Below, in pieces: positions 6,879 through 15,200 of a stretch of DNA of 27,624 nucleotides. Made by a program: the position numbers and the translations under genes. Below the pieces are notes generated by a model. That model did no database searches. It had not been told where the DNA came from and saw only the letters and a list, made by a program, of their open reading frames with translations. Each line of letters opens with the position of its first letter. The first letter of the stretch is position 1. The DNA is from CAVSUR01 sp052143655 (lineage in GTDB: Bacteria > Actinomycetota > Actinomycetes > Streptosporangiales > Streptosporangiaceae), in contig JBKQSL010000195.1 in the NCBI GenBank assembly GCA_052143655.1, positions 1-27,624 on the forward strand, read 5' to 3'.

Positions 6879-7502
6879 ATGAATCCCACCGAGCCCGTCG
6901 GATTTGACCTGGACCTGACTTTGATCGATTCGCGCCCGGCGATACTCGCGGCCTGGTCGGCGGTGGCCGCCGAGACCGGTACGCCGGTCGACCTGGCCGC
7001 GGTGGACACCCGGATGGGCGTGAAGCTGGAGGACGAGGCGGCGTTCTGGTTCCCGCCCGGCCGGGTCGACTATGCCGCTGCGGTGTACCGGCGGCACTAC
7101 GTGCAGCTCGCGCCCCGGCTGACCACCGTGCTGCCGGGCGCGCACGAGGCGATGGCGGCCGTGCGCCGGGCCGGCCTCCGCGCAGTGATCATCACCGCCA
7201 AGCACCCGGCCTCGGCCGGGCCCAGCCTGGAGATGACCGGCCTGCGAGCCGACGAGCTGTTCACGCACGTGCACGGGCCGGAAAAGGCGCTGGTGCTGGC
7301 CCGCATCGGCGCGTCAGCCTACGTGGGGGACAGCCCGGCCGACATGGCGGCCGCCGTCACTGCGGGTGTCTGCCCGGTCGGCGTGCCAACCGGGTCTTTC
7401 TCCGCGGACGCACTGCTGGCAGCCGGGGCCGGGGTGGTACTCGGCTCGCTGCGGGACTTCGGCGGGTGGCTCGCTGATCACCAGCTGTCGATCAGCGGCT
7501 GA
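6879..7502 (+). CDS. HAD-superfamily hydrolase (phosphatase-like)
   Basis: Cytosolic haloacid dehalogenase-like phosphatase of 207 residues. Motif I is FDLDLTLIDS with nucleophile D10 and acid/base D12. The cap region has the all-helical character of subfamily I. Motif II is the Thr in VIITAK, the Lys of motif III is near GPEKALVLARIG, and motif IV is GDSPADM. The substrate cannot be told; relatives include phosphoglycolate and pyrophosphate phosphatases. The frame is open upstream, but the ATG at 6879 lies just before motif I and directly after a strong -10 box. The last 25 nt overlap, tail to tail, the end of the second HAD gene on the opposite strand. Confidence 0.85.
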   Translation: MNPTEPVGFDLDLTLIDSRPAILAAWSAVAAETGTPVDLAAVDTRMGVKLEDEAAFWFPPGRVDYAAAVYRRHYVQLAPRLTTVLPGAHEAMAAVRRAGLRAVIITAKHPASAGPSLEMTGLRADELFTHVHGPEKALVLARIGASAYVGDSPADMAAAVTAGVCPVGVPTGSFSADALLAAGAGVVLGSLRDFGGWLADHQLSISG

Positions 7503-8161
7503 AGCTCGGCCAGGCTCGTGATCACCGCGTCCGGGACCGCGGCGTCGAACGGGGGCACCTCGCTCTGCCCGATCAGCACCGCGCGCATCCCGGCGCTGTT
7601 GGCTCCGTGCACGTCGTCGTAGGGCCGGTCGCCGACGAACACGCACTGCCCGGGGTCGGTGACGCCGACCGCGGCCATCGCCGCCCGGAACGCCTCGGGG
7701 TGCGGCTTGGTCCAGTCGATCTCGCTGGAGTAGACAGCGCCGTCGATGAGGTCCAGCACGCCGTCCCGCCGGAACACGTCCTCGTGCCAGCTGCGCGGCC
7801 ACATCGTGTTCGACAGCACGCCTATCCTGATCTGCTGCTCGCGCAGCGCGCGCAGCAGCCCGGCCGCCTGCGGATCGGTCCAGGTGTGCGGCTCCCAGGC
7901 CCGGACGTAGCTGGCCAGGAACTCATCGGTCGTGGTGACTCCCGCCTGGTCGAGCACCTGGAATATCGTCGCGCTGCGATGCTCGCGCCGGGCGGTCTGC
8001 CACAGCTCCTCCTCCGCAGCGTAAATCGCCTGCGCGATTTCGGCGTGGCGGCCGCCCGGGTAATGCTCGGCGCACACGCCGTGCCAGACCTGGCGGTAAT
8101 CGACGGTGTGCCAGGGAGTGAGGGTCCCGCCCCAGTCGAAGATGACAGCCCGCACCGTCAT
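7478..8161 (-). CDS. HAD-superfamily hydrolase with altered motif I (DWGGT)
   Basis: Second HAD-like protein, 227 residues, convergent with the first. Motif I is FDWGGTLTPWHTVD: the nucleophile D9 is kept, but the position of the usual second Asp is Gly11. Motif II is GVLSNTMWP, motif III KPHPEAF, motif IV VFVGDRPYDDVHGA, and GMRAVLI follows. The same FDWGGT form occurs in a recognised subset of HAD proteins; without the general acid/base such enzymes may be slow phosphatases or act on other leaving groups, so activity is uncertain. It is not a sequence relative of the upstream HAD beyond shared motifs. Start ATG 8161 lies eight codons before motif I. Substrate unknown. Confidence 0.85.
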   Translation of the reverse strand: MTVRAVIFDWGGTLTPWHTVDYRQVWHGVCAEHYPGGRHAEIAQAIYAAEEELWQTARREHRSATIFQVLDQAGVTTTDEFLASYVRAWEPHTWTDPQAAGLLRALREQQIRIGVLSNTMWPRSWHEDVFRRDGVLDLIDGAVYSSEIDWTKPHPEAFRAAMAAVGVTDPGQCVFVGDRPYDDVHGANSAGMRAVLIGQSEVPPFDAAVPDAVITSLAELQPLIDSW

Positions 8162-8362
8162 GCCCGCATCCTACGCAGGGCTCCGCCCCGGCCGGCTCCG
8201 GCCGTGCATCGCGGCTGCCCTGCTGCGCCCTGGTACCAGAGGGCGCGGCGGCCATGGTCCGGCCTGACCGGAATGGGGCGCATGGGGAGGGAACGGTGCA
8301 ACTGGCCGGTGCAGGGCCGGGAATCGGCGCGCATTGGCCGGGCGTGGTACCGCCCTTTCCGC

Positions 8363-8368
8363 TATTGT
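8363..8368 (+). promoter_or_regulatory. -10 box (TATTGT) for the small membrane protein gene
   Basis: TATTGT ends 7 nt before the ATG at 8376, suggesting another leaderless transcript. The 214-nt gap 8162-8375 between the divergent HAD gene and this start contains no other recognised feature. Confidence 0.4.
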
Positions 8369-8375
8369 CCGCATT

Positions 8376-8969
8376 ATGTCCGGATTGCAATTCATCGTGG
8401 ACTTTGCCGAGGCGCTGGCCTGGCCGCTGGCCGTTGTCGCGCTTGTGGTGATCTTGCGGCGGCCGATCACCGAGATTCTCCGGCAGCTGGCGGGCGGCCT
8501 GCGCAGGCTGCGATCCGGCCAGGCGGACGTCGAGTTCGAGCGGGTCGTCGGCCAGGCCAGGGCCGAGCTGACCGCCTCGGTGTCCGGCGGCCCGGATCCG
8601 GCCGGCATCCCGGTGCAGCTGCAGTATGCGACCCTGGCCGCCGAGGATCCGCCGGCCGCCTTCGCCCAGGCGTTCGGCGCGGTCGAGGCCGGGCTGCGCG
8701 AGCTGCTGACCGCCAGCGGCAAGCTGACGCCGACGGGCAGCGGCGACCCGACCGCGGTGGCCAGGTTCGCCCGGGATCAGGGCCTGGCCGCCGAGTCGCT
8801 GGTGCGCGCGGTCGACTGCGTGGTCACGCTGCGGAACTTCGCCGCGGCGGACCCGGCCAGGGCTACCCGCGACCACGCGGCGCAGTACCTTGCGCTGATC
8901 GACACGGTGCTGTTCGCCATCGCCCGGCAGCAAAGCCGCTACGCCGCCGCCCGCTCGCCGGTGGCGTGA
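8376..8969 (+). CDS. Hypothetical membrane-anchored protein
   Basis: I do not recognise a named family. The 197-residue product starts with an amphipathic stretch and one transmembrane helix (about residues 12-27, WPLAVVALVVIL), then a basic, helical juxtamembrane part (RRPITEILRQLAGGLRRLRSG). The cytosolic remainder is Ala-rich and mostly helical: acidic and charged around 50-65, then a domain from about 75 to 190 with LQYATLAAEDPPAAFAQAFGAVEAGLREL and ARFARDQGLAAESLVRAVDCVV. This layout (one N-terminal helix, cytosolic helical bundle) recurs in actinomycete hypothetical proteins. ATG 8376 is preferred over GTG or ATG codons upstream because it follows a -10 box and begins just before the membrane helix. 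The gene is monocistronic as far as can be seen. Confidence 0.6.
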   Translation: MSGLQFIVDFAEALAWPLAVVALVVILRRPITEILRQLAGGLRRLRSGQADVEFERVVGQARAELTASVSGGPDPAGIPVQLQYATLAAEDPPAAFAQAFGAVEAGLRELLTASGKLTPTGSGDPTAVARFARDQGLAAESLVRAVDCVVTLRNFAAADPARATRDHAAQYLALIDTVLFAIARQQSRYAAARSPVA

Positions 8970-9112
8970 CGCGCTCGGGGCCCGCAGCGCACGGGGCACG
9001 CAGCGCACGATGATCCAGAACGGCCTGTCGGCTGTGCGGAACCGGCGGCCGCCTGGGAGACTGAGAGCAGGCCGTGACCGCGGCTGGCCGCGGCACAGGA
9101 GGGAAGGGTGCG

Positions 9113-9409
9113 ATGCCCGATCAGGACCGCGCAGTGCAGGCAAGCCAGAACGGCGCGGTGCAGGGCCGCGTGGTTCAGCAGAATCCTGACGCGATCGTCG
9201 CGGAGATCGAGCGCACCAGGCAGGATCTCGCCGCTACCATCGACGCGCTCGCCGAGCGCGTCAGCCCGGCGAACAACGCGAGCAAGCTGCGCGAGCGCGC
9301 GCAGGAGCAGCTAGCCCGGCCGGAAGTGCGGATGGCCCTGGCCGCTGTCGGCCTCACGGTGACTGCAGTCGTGATCTTGAAGGTCTGGGGCGGCCGCCGC
9401 AAGCGCTAG
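9113..9409 (+). CDS. DUF3618 domain protein
   Basis: Small actinomycete membrane-associated protein of 98 residues and unknown function. The DUF3618 signature covers about residues 25-60: NPDAIVAEIERTRQDLAATI, then DALAERVSPANNASKLRER, a heptad-rich helix. One transmembrane helix follows (about 75-93, MALAAVGLTVTAVVILKVW), and the protein ends in a basic tail (GGRRKR), so the helix domain probably lies in the cytoplasm. ATG 9113 is chosen over GTG 9074 because AGGAGGGAA (9097-9105) sits just upstream. In many actinomycetes DUF3618 proteins are encoded near bcp and tRNA genes, as here; that is neighbourhood, not proof of a link. Two hairpins follow the gene. Confidence 0.8.
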   Translation: MPDQDRAVQASQNGAVQGRVVQQNPDAIVAEIERTRQDLAATIDALAERVSPANNASKLRERAQEQLARPEVRMALAAVGLTVTAVVILKVWGGRRKR

Positions 9410-9426
9410 CTGCCGTCCCCGTCCCG

Positions 9427-9493
9427 CTGCCGGGCGCAGGCCAGGAGATCGCCGCTGCGTGGCGGCGGATCCGCTGGCCCTGGCGCCCGGCAG
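9427..9493. terminator. Long imperfect stem-loop after the DUF3618 gene
   Basis: CTGCCGGGCGC (9427-9437) pairs with GCGCCCGGCAG (9483-9493), then GGCCAG (9439-9444) with CTGGCC (9474-9479), GATC (9447-9450) with GATC (9468-9471), and GCCGC (9451-9455) with GCGGC (9462-9466). Only small bulges separate these blocks, giving 26 pairs closed by a short loop. It is well placed to end the DUF3618 transcript, though it is longer than a typical terminator. Confidence 0.65.
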
Positions 9494-9525
9494 TTCTCCT
9501 GGTTCCGGCGGGACAGCCCGGCGTC

Positions 9526-9547
9526 GCCCCGGCGGGGTCGCCGGGGC
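9526..9547. terminator. Hairpin after gcvH
   Basis: GCCCCGGCG (9526-9534) and CGCCGGGGC (9539-9547) form a perfect 9-bp stem with a GGGT loop, 27 nt beyond the gcvH stop on the minus strand. With the preceding stem it separates two convergent genes. Confidence 0.65.
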
Positions 9548-9573
9548 GTGCGCGGACTGGGTCTAGCGGTCCT

Positions 9574-9957
9574 TTACTCGGCGCTCTTGGTCAGGGCCGT
9601 GTACTCGACGGCGGTCAGCAGCCCCGGCGGCTCCTCCTCGGCCAGCGTCACCTTGAACAGCCAGCCCGCGCCGTAGGGGTCGGAGTTGACCAGGCCGGGA
9701 TCGTCGTCGATCTCGGCATTCAACTCGCTCACCTCGCCGTCTACGGGGGAGTAGATGTCACTGACCGACTTGGTGGACTCGACCTCGCCGCACGGCTCGC
9801 CCGCAGTGACCTTGGTGCCGACAGCTGGCGATGACACGTACACCACGTCGCCCAGCGCGGCCTGCGCATGGTCGGTGATGCCCACGGTCGCGGTGGAGCC
9901 GCTGATGGCCACCCACTCGTGCTCGGCCGTGTACTGCAGCTCGTCGGGAACGGACAT
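9574..9957 (-). CDS. gcvH: Glycine cleavage system H protein
   Basis: Lipoyl carrier protein of 127 residues that shuttles the aminomethyl group between the P, T and L proteins of glycine cleavage. The N-terminus PDELQYTAEHEWV and TVGITDHAQAALGDVVYV are family signatures. The lipoylated Lys is K63 in GEVESTKSVSDIYSPVDGEV, and the C-terminal part has the usual N-x2-P-x-L-x2-DPY-like segment (DDPGLVNSDPYGAGWLFKV). A strong ribosome-binding site AGGAGG lies a few bases before the ATG on the minus strand. It follows gcvT after 56 nt and is probably co-transcribed. The P and L protein genes are not in the window. Confidence 0.95.
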   Translation of the reverse strand: MSVPDELQYTAEHEWVAISGSTATVGITDHAQAALGDVVYVSSPAVGTKVTAGEPCGEVESTKSVSDIYSPVDGEVSELNAEIDDDPGLVNSDPYGAGWLFKVTLAEEEPPGLLTAVEYTALTKSAE

Positions 9958-9978
9958 GTCGGGCCCTCCTATGGGCGG

Positions 9979-9990
9979 TGAAGTACTTCA
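9979..9990. promoter_or_regulatory. 12-bp palindrome between gcvT and gcvH
   Basis: TGAAGTACTTCA is a perfect palindrome in the 56-nt gap between gcvT and gcvH, just before the gcvH ribosome-binding site. It could be a binding site or a small RNA hairpin that tunes gcvH relative to gcvT. Nothing links it to a known regulator. Confidence 0.25.
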
Positions 9991-10013
9991 GTGATCAATT
10001 ATGGCGGGCCGGG

Positions 10014-11162
10014 CTATCCCGCCGCTGGCCTCCGGTAGAACGGCAGCGGGGTGAGCGTGGCGGGCTCGGCGCGGCCGCGGATGTCGATGGCCAGCCGGCC
10101 AGCGGGGGTGCCGTCCTGGCCGCCGGCCGCCTGCTGGGCTACCTGCGGGTCAACGTAGGCCATCGCGATTGGCGCGCCCAGTGTGGGGGAGGGGGCGCCG
10201 CTGGTCACCTCACCGCAGCCGGTCCCGTCCCAGAGCACCCGGTAGCCATGGCGCGGCACCCGGCGGGTCTGGCTGGTCAGGCCGACCAGCGTCCGCTGCG
10301 GCCGCGCCGTGGCCCGCCGGGCCAGCGCGGCCCGGCCGACGAAGTCGCCGGGCTTGTCCAGCTTGACCACCCGGCCCAGGCCCGCGTCGTACGGCGTGAT
10401 GGCAGGGCCGAGCTCGTTGCCGTACAGCGGCATCCCCGCCTCGAGCCGGAGGGTGTCACGCGCGGCCAGCCCGGCCGGCGCCAGCCCGTCGCCCGCGCCC
10501 GCCCGCAGCAGCGCGGCCCACACCCGCTCAGCGTGCTCGGGAGCGGTGAAGATCTCGAACCCGTCCTCGCCGGTGTAGCCGGTCCGCGCCAGCAGCGCCG
10601 GGCGGGCGGCGACGCTGGCCCGGTAGCTCGCGTAGTACCGCACCTCATCCAGGCTGGCATCGGCGAGCGGGGTCAGGATGCGGGCGGCGAGCGGTCCCTG
10701 GATCGCGATCAGAGCGTAGTCCGCGGTCTGGTCGGTGACTTTCGCGTCCCGGCCGTCCGCGCGCTCGCGCAGCGCGTTGAACACCTCCTCGGTGTTAGCC
10801 GCATTCGCGACGACCATGTACTCGGCGTCAGCGAGCCGGTAGACGATCAGGTCGTCCAGCACGCCGCCGTCCTCGGCGCAGATCATGGTGTAGCGGGCCC
10901 GTCCTGGGTGCACCGCCGACAGCTGGCCGACGAGCGCGTAGTCGAGCGCGGCCGCGGCTTCGGGGCCGGTCACCGACAGCTCGCCCATGTGCGACAGGTC
11001 GAACAGGCCCGCTGAGCTGCGGACCGCCTGGTGCTCGGCCGTCTCGCTGCGGTAGCGCAGCGGCATCAGCCAGCCGGCGAAGTCGGTCAGCGTGGCGCCA
11101 AGCTCGGCGTGCACGGCGGTCAGCGGCGTATGCCGCGGGGCGGAAGATCTCGGATCTGTCAC
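10014..11162 (-). CDS. gcvT: Glycine cleavage system T protein (aminomethyltransferase)
   Basis: Folate-dependent aminomethyltransferase of 382 residues: it takes the aminomethyl group from lipoyl-GcvH, releases ammonia and makes 5,10-methylenetetrahydrofolate. Signatures in order: TPLTAVHAELGATLTDFAGW near the N-terminus, SSAGLFDLSHMGELSVTGP, YTMICAEDGGVLDDLIVYRL, the catalytic-Asp region RTGYTGEDGFEIF, LAARDTLRLEAGMPLYGNEL, and the C-terminal barrel with GEVTSGAPSPTLGAPIAMAYV. A GTG nine bases further upstream (11171) is possible, but the ribosome-binding site AGGAG (11171-11175) overlaps it and is ideally spaced for GTG 11162, so I use the latter. TAGGCT on the minus strand about 40 nt upstream is a plausible -10 box. 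No glycine riboswitch was recognised. Confidence 0.95.
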   Translation of the reverse strand: MTDPRSSAPRHTPLTAVHAELGATLTDFAGWLMPLRYRSETAEHQAVRSSAGLFDLSHMGELSVTGPEAAAALDYALVGQLSAVHPGRARYTMICAEDGGVLDDLIVYRLADAEYMVVANAANTEEVFNALRERADGRDAKVTDQTADYALIAIQGPLAARILTPLADASLDEVRYYASYRASVAARPALLARTGYTGEDGFEIFTAPEHAERVWAALLRAGAGDGLAPAGLAARDTLRLEAGMPLYGNELGPAITPYDAGLGRVVKLDKPGDFVGRAALARRATARPQRTLVGLTSQTRRVPRHGYRVLWDGTGCGEVTSGAPSPTLGAPIAMAYVDPQVAQQAAGGQDGTPAGRLAIDIRGRAEPATLTPLPFYRRPAAG

Positions 11163-11394
11163 GGTGTGCACTCCTGGAGGGGACGTCGCTGGCCCAGCCC
11201 AGCCTATCGAGCAGGCACCCGGGCGCAGCAGATCCCATTCCCGGTCGCTATGGCGCCGAACATCGTTCTGGTCCGCTGCGATCGGCGCCTCCCCGCGCTG
11301 CCGCGGCTATTCCAGGTCGCCGGCCGTCGGGCGGCCGGCGCGGCGCGGGCCCGCCTGATGGCCAGGCGGGCTGCGGCTGTGATATCCGGAGGGC

Positions 11395-11673
11395 ATGGAC
11401 CTGCTCTCCGACGCTGAGATCACCGCGCGCCTGACCGAGCTTCCCGGCTGGCAGCGAGCGGGCAGCACCATCACTGCCGTCATATCCCGCGCTGACTTCC
11501 GCGATTCGCTGCTGTTCGTAGGAGCAGTGGCGTATCTCGCCGAGGCCGCGAACCACCACCCGGACATCCTGATCGAGTGGAACCGGGTCACCCTCACCCT
11601 GTCCACCCATTCGGCGGGCGGCCTGACCGCGGCCGACTTCGGGCTGGCCGCGAAGATCAGCCAGCTGAGCTGA
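11395..11673 (+). CDS. 4a-hydroxytetrahydrobiopterin (pterin carbinolamine) dehydratase
   Basis: Cytosolic enzyme of 92 residues that dehydrates the 4a-hydroxy intermediate formed by aromatic amino acid hydroxylases. The family signature is complete: AYLAEAANHHPDILIEWNRVTLTLSTHSAGGLTAADFGLA, with the catalytic His pair in NHHPD and the later His in STHSAGGLT. Length equals the family norm (90-110). The ATG at 11395 follows GGAGGG with only one base between, too close for an ordinary ribosome-binding site, so initiation may be leaderless or weak. It is divergent from gcvT. No pterin-dependent hydroxylase is in the window; in many bacteria the protein occurs without one, where its role is unclear. 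Confidence 0.93.
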   Translation: MDLLSDAEITARLTELPGWQRAGSTITAVISRADFRDSLLFVGAVAYLAEAANHHPDILIEWNRVTLTLSTHSAGGLTAADFGLAAKISQLS

Positions 11674-11674
11674 C

Positions 11675-11694
11675 GGCGCCTGCCGCCAGGCGCC
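11675..11694 (+). terminator. Hairpin terminator after the dehydratase gene
   Basis: GGCGCCTG (11675-11682) and CAGGCGCC (11687-11694) form a perfect 8-bp stem with a CCGC loop, starting 2 nt after the TGA. No T-run follows. Confidence 0.75.
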
Positions 11695-11783
11695 GAACCC
11701 GGACGGGCGGCCCGCCCGCCCTGCCAGGCGATGCCCGGCAGGCGACGGCCGGGCCGCGGCATCGTCGCGCCCGGCACCTTCGC

Positions 11784-12030
11784 CTGCGGGCGGCGCCGCG
11801 CCCCCGAGTGCCGCCGCCCGCAGAACGAAGACCCCACTGCCGCTTGTTGCGACCCTCGTCAGCGCACAGCGCAGCCCGGCACAGGCCGGCCAGTCGTCGT
11901 GCGTCCTGGTGTTCCGCCAGGGATCACCAGGCCCCCAGAGACGAGGGTTCCCCTCCGCTTCGCGCGGCTCCCCGTACCCACTCGATGCTGTCCTCAGGCC
12001 CGGTTACCGGGCTCTTCGCACCGCGTGGGG
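11784..12030 (-). other. Structured non-coding block, possible 5' fragment of a group II intron
   Basis: I find no gene from 11674 to 12202. The block is rich in pairing sequence. CTGCGGGCGGC (11784-11794) pairs with GCCGCCCGCAG (11813-11823), and GCCCGG-TTA-CCGGGC is at 11998-12012. On the minus strand it also contains GAGGG-GAA-CCCTC and CTGGTG with CACCAG. Read on the minus strand, it begins at 12021 with GTGCG, the usual 5' end of bacterial group II introns, followed at once by a stem-loop and purine-rich internal-loop motifs as in domain I. I see no domain V, reverse-transcriptase frame or 3' end, so if it is an intron it is a remnant. This identification is tentative and made by eye. 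Confidence 0.3.
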
Positions 12031-12038
12031 TTCTAGTT

Positions 12039-12053
12039 ATACACGCTGTGTAT
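12039..12053. promoter_or_regulatory. Operator-like palindrome ATACAC-GCT-GTGTAT
   Basis: A perfect 6-bp inverted repeat with a 3-nt spacer, strikingly AT-rich for this genome. Such sites are typical of TetR-, PadR- or GntR-family operators. An ATG at 12059 follows but opens a frame of only 28 codons, so any gene once controlled here is gone or the site lies elsewhere in a lost element. Confidence 0.4.
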
Positions 12054-12202
12054 CTGACATGACGGTGCGTTACGAGATTGAGGTCAGCGTCTTTCCGGTG
12101 CCGCGAATCTCGGCGTCAGCGTGCCCGATCGCGGTCCCACGCTGACCGCTGCGAAGTGCTCGTGAAGGCCAGTGTGAACCGCGCTCAGCGCGCGGCGCAG
12201 GC

Positions 12203-15200
12203 TCAGCGCACGGCGGTCCCGGCCGAGGGCTGCTGACAGTCCAGGTCCTCCCGGCCGGGATCCGCGGAGCCGGGGCCGTCATCTTCGCCGGCCTGGTGTT
12301 CCTGCCCGGGCCGTGACTGGCGGCCGGCCGGCGAGCCGGTGAGCAGGGCCACGGCAACCGGCGGCCGGACTCCGCCGACCCGCACGACCGTGCAGGCCAT
12401 CGGAGCTCCGGCCACGGCCAGCAGCAGCCAGTCGTCGGCCCGGTCCGAGATCGTGACCGGAACGCCGGCGGCCACCCCGGCCATCGCCATGCACGCGCCG
12501 ATCGCCCGGGCCCTGGCAGCAACGACATCATCCGGCTCACCCAGGAAATGGCTCAGCATCTGCGCCCGGGCCGAGGTCACCAGCGAATCCGCCGGGCCGG
12601 CCCGGCGACCAGCCGGGACGGCGGCGGACCAACTGGCCGCCGCGGAGCCAGCCGGCTGCACCCGCAGCGCAAGCCCGGCGAGCGGATCCGGGCGGGCCGC
12701 GGCCTGCTGTCCGGCTGCCTGGCCTGCGGCTGCAGCCTCTGTCTCGGCGGCTGCAGCCTCGGTCCCGGCCTGCGGTCTGGCCGGGTCCGGGCCAGGCGGC
12801 GCCGCGGCCCGGTGGTCGCGGCTGATCGTGACCCGCAGGCCAGGATCGAGGCCGAAGCCGATGCCGGCCCGCTCCAGGTACACCGCCAGCAGCGCGGACG
12901 GCCACGCGCCCGCCCGCGGCAGCGGCCCCACGTCGCGCAGCCGGACGGCGTGCCAGCTGACCGCCGGCGCGCCCGACTCGTCCACCGCCGTCACGTCCCA
13001 TGCCTGCCCGGCCAGGCCGAGGGCGCTGTCGCCATGCGCTGGGCCGCAACCCGTCACGCCGGGAACTGTCGCGGCGCTCGCCGCAGGCCGCGGGACCAGC
13101 GGGCCCGGATCGGCAGTGGCGACGGCGCGGATCTGCACAGGCCCGCTGGCCGGCATCCCGCTCCAGGTCACCGACTCGCAGCCGGCCAGCACCACCCTGC
13201 GGTGCGGGACGCAGGCATGCAGGACATGGACGGTCGCGTCGAGCAGTCCGGGGCTGCCCAGGATCAGTGCCTCGCCGCCCTGCCGTTCCGCGCCGCCCTG
13301 TCCCGGGCTGCCCGGCCATTCCCGGGAACGCGGGCCGGAGGCGAACCACGGCTGGTCGTCCGGGCCGCGTGCGATGGCCTGGCACGATCGCGCGGTGACC
13401 TGAGTGATGGCCGCGATCCGCCGGAACCTGCCGGAAGCCTGGCAGAGCGGCCCGTAGAGCTCGGCGCCGTCGAGTTCCGGGCCGTCCGGCTCGGGACCGC
13501 CGGGTTCCGGGCCATCGCGACCGGCGCCGCTGAGTTCACTGCCGTCGAGGCCGACTGCGTCGGCCCGGCCGGCATCAGAGAACGTCGCACGGCAGTGCAC
13601 CAGGCCGAACTCGCTCTCCGCGCAGCGCAGTACGGCCGAGACCGCGTCGCCGACCAGCACGGCACCGATGCGCAGGACGGCCTGGCCGCCGAGATTCCCG
13701 GCCGGGATCACCACCGGCGCGTGCATGGACACCGCGGTTGCACCGCGCAGCGGGCGCCCCGCCAGCGCGGTGGCCACCTGCGCCATCGCCTCCAGGGCCA
13801 TGGACGGCGGCAGCACCGGCAGTCCGTCTGCCCGGTAATCAGCCAGGTACGGGTCGGTGCGCAGCGACAGCCGCGCCTCGCAGACCAGCTCGACGCCGGG
13901 ATAGTGCGCCAGGATGACCTCGCAGAACCTTCCTTGCGGGCTCCCCGGTGCCGCCGCGCTGATCACAGCCGGGGCCGGCGCCCCGATCCGGCCGTGCACC
14001 GCGAGCCGCCCCGGCAGGCCGGGTGAGCCGAGCACCTTGAGCAGCAGCCGTGAGCCCTCGCCGACGGTGACCGGCTCGATTCCCGGCCGCGGCCCCGAAC
14101 CCGCTGCCCGCGCCGCCGCCACCCCGGCGTCCGCCGGGCGGCCAGCAGCCGGCTGCCCGTCCGCCGGGCGGCCACCGGCCGGACTGGCCGCCGCGGCCGC
14201 GCTGCCCGGCTCGCGCCACGGCGGCCAGTCGACGTGCAGTGCCCGGCAGCCGGGAATGCCCGCGGCGATCCGCGCCGCCTGCTCGGCGGCGGATCCGCTG
14301 AGCACCGCGGCCAGCCCGGCACCGGCCAGCCCGTAACGGCCCGCGGCCGAGCCGAACGTCATGATGAATCGCAGCCGGGTCGCGTCTACGGCGCTCAGCA
14401 GCTGGCCGAGCGCGGCCGCCTGCGCGGTAACCGGCCCGTGCACGGCGTCATGATCCAGGTCGGCGACGAGCCCTGCTCCGGCCGGGTCGCGCACCGCATG
14501 CCCGATCGCGGTTACCCGGCCGAACTCCTGCTCGATCCGCCGCACCGCCGTGTCGATCGCGGCCGCGCTGGCCATGTCGGCAGTAGCGCAGCTGACCACC
14601 GCGCCCCCGGCGCGCAGCCGGTCCAGTCCGCCGGTGAGCTGGCCGTCGTCGTCCCCGGCCGCGCCCAGCACGGCCACCGGCACGCCGCAGCAGGCGAGCG
14701 CCTGGACCAGCGCCAGCGTCGGCGCGGCCGGACCGCGGCCGACCAGCGCGACATCGCCGGCGCCGATCGGGACAGCGGCCCGGCCCGGCGTCTGTGTCAC
14801 CGTCATCACCGGCTCGTGCACCCGCCCGACCGGGTCGACGACCAGCTCGCGGAACTCCCCGGGCTCGGCGACCGCCAGCCGGCGCGCCGCCCGCAGCCCG
14901 TCCGGGCTGGCCGGCACGCGCAGCACCGTGATGCCGAGATCCGGATGCTCGGCGTGCAGGCTCGCCCACAGGCCGGTCAGCCCGCAGTGGTGGGTGACCA
15001 CGACCAGTCTCCCGACCCCGGCCGCCGCCCGGGCCGCGGCCACCGCGCCTGTGCACGCGCCGGCACCAGCCGGGTCGCCGATGATCGCCAGCACCCGGTC
15101 AGCTCCCGGATCATCACGGAAGACCGCACGGGCTTCCAGCCCGAACGACAGTCGCCCGCTGACTCGCACCCGCCACGGCCCGCCGTCACCGGGGCGGACC

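Noticed and set aside
11163..11394. Glycine riboswitch upstream of gcvT
   Set aside because: Glycine riboswitches control gcvT in some actinomycetes, but the conserved aptamer cores were not seen on the minus strand here.
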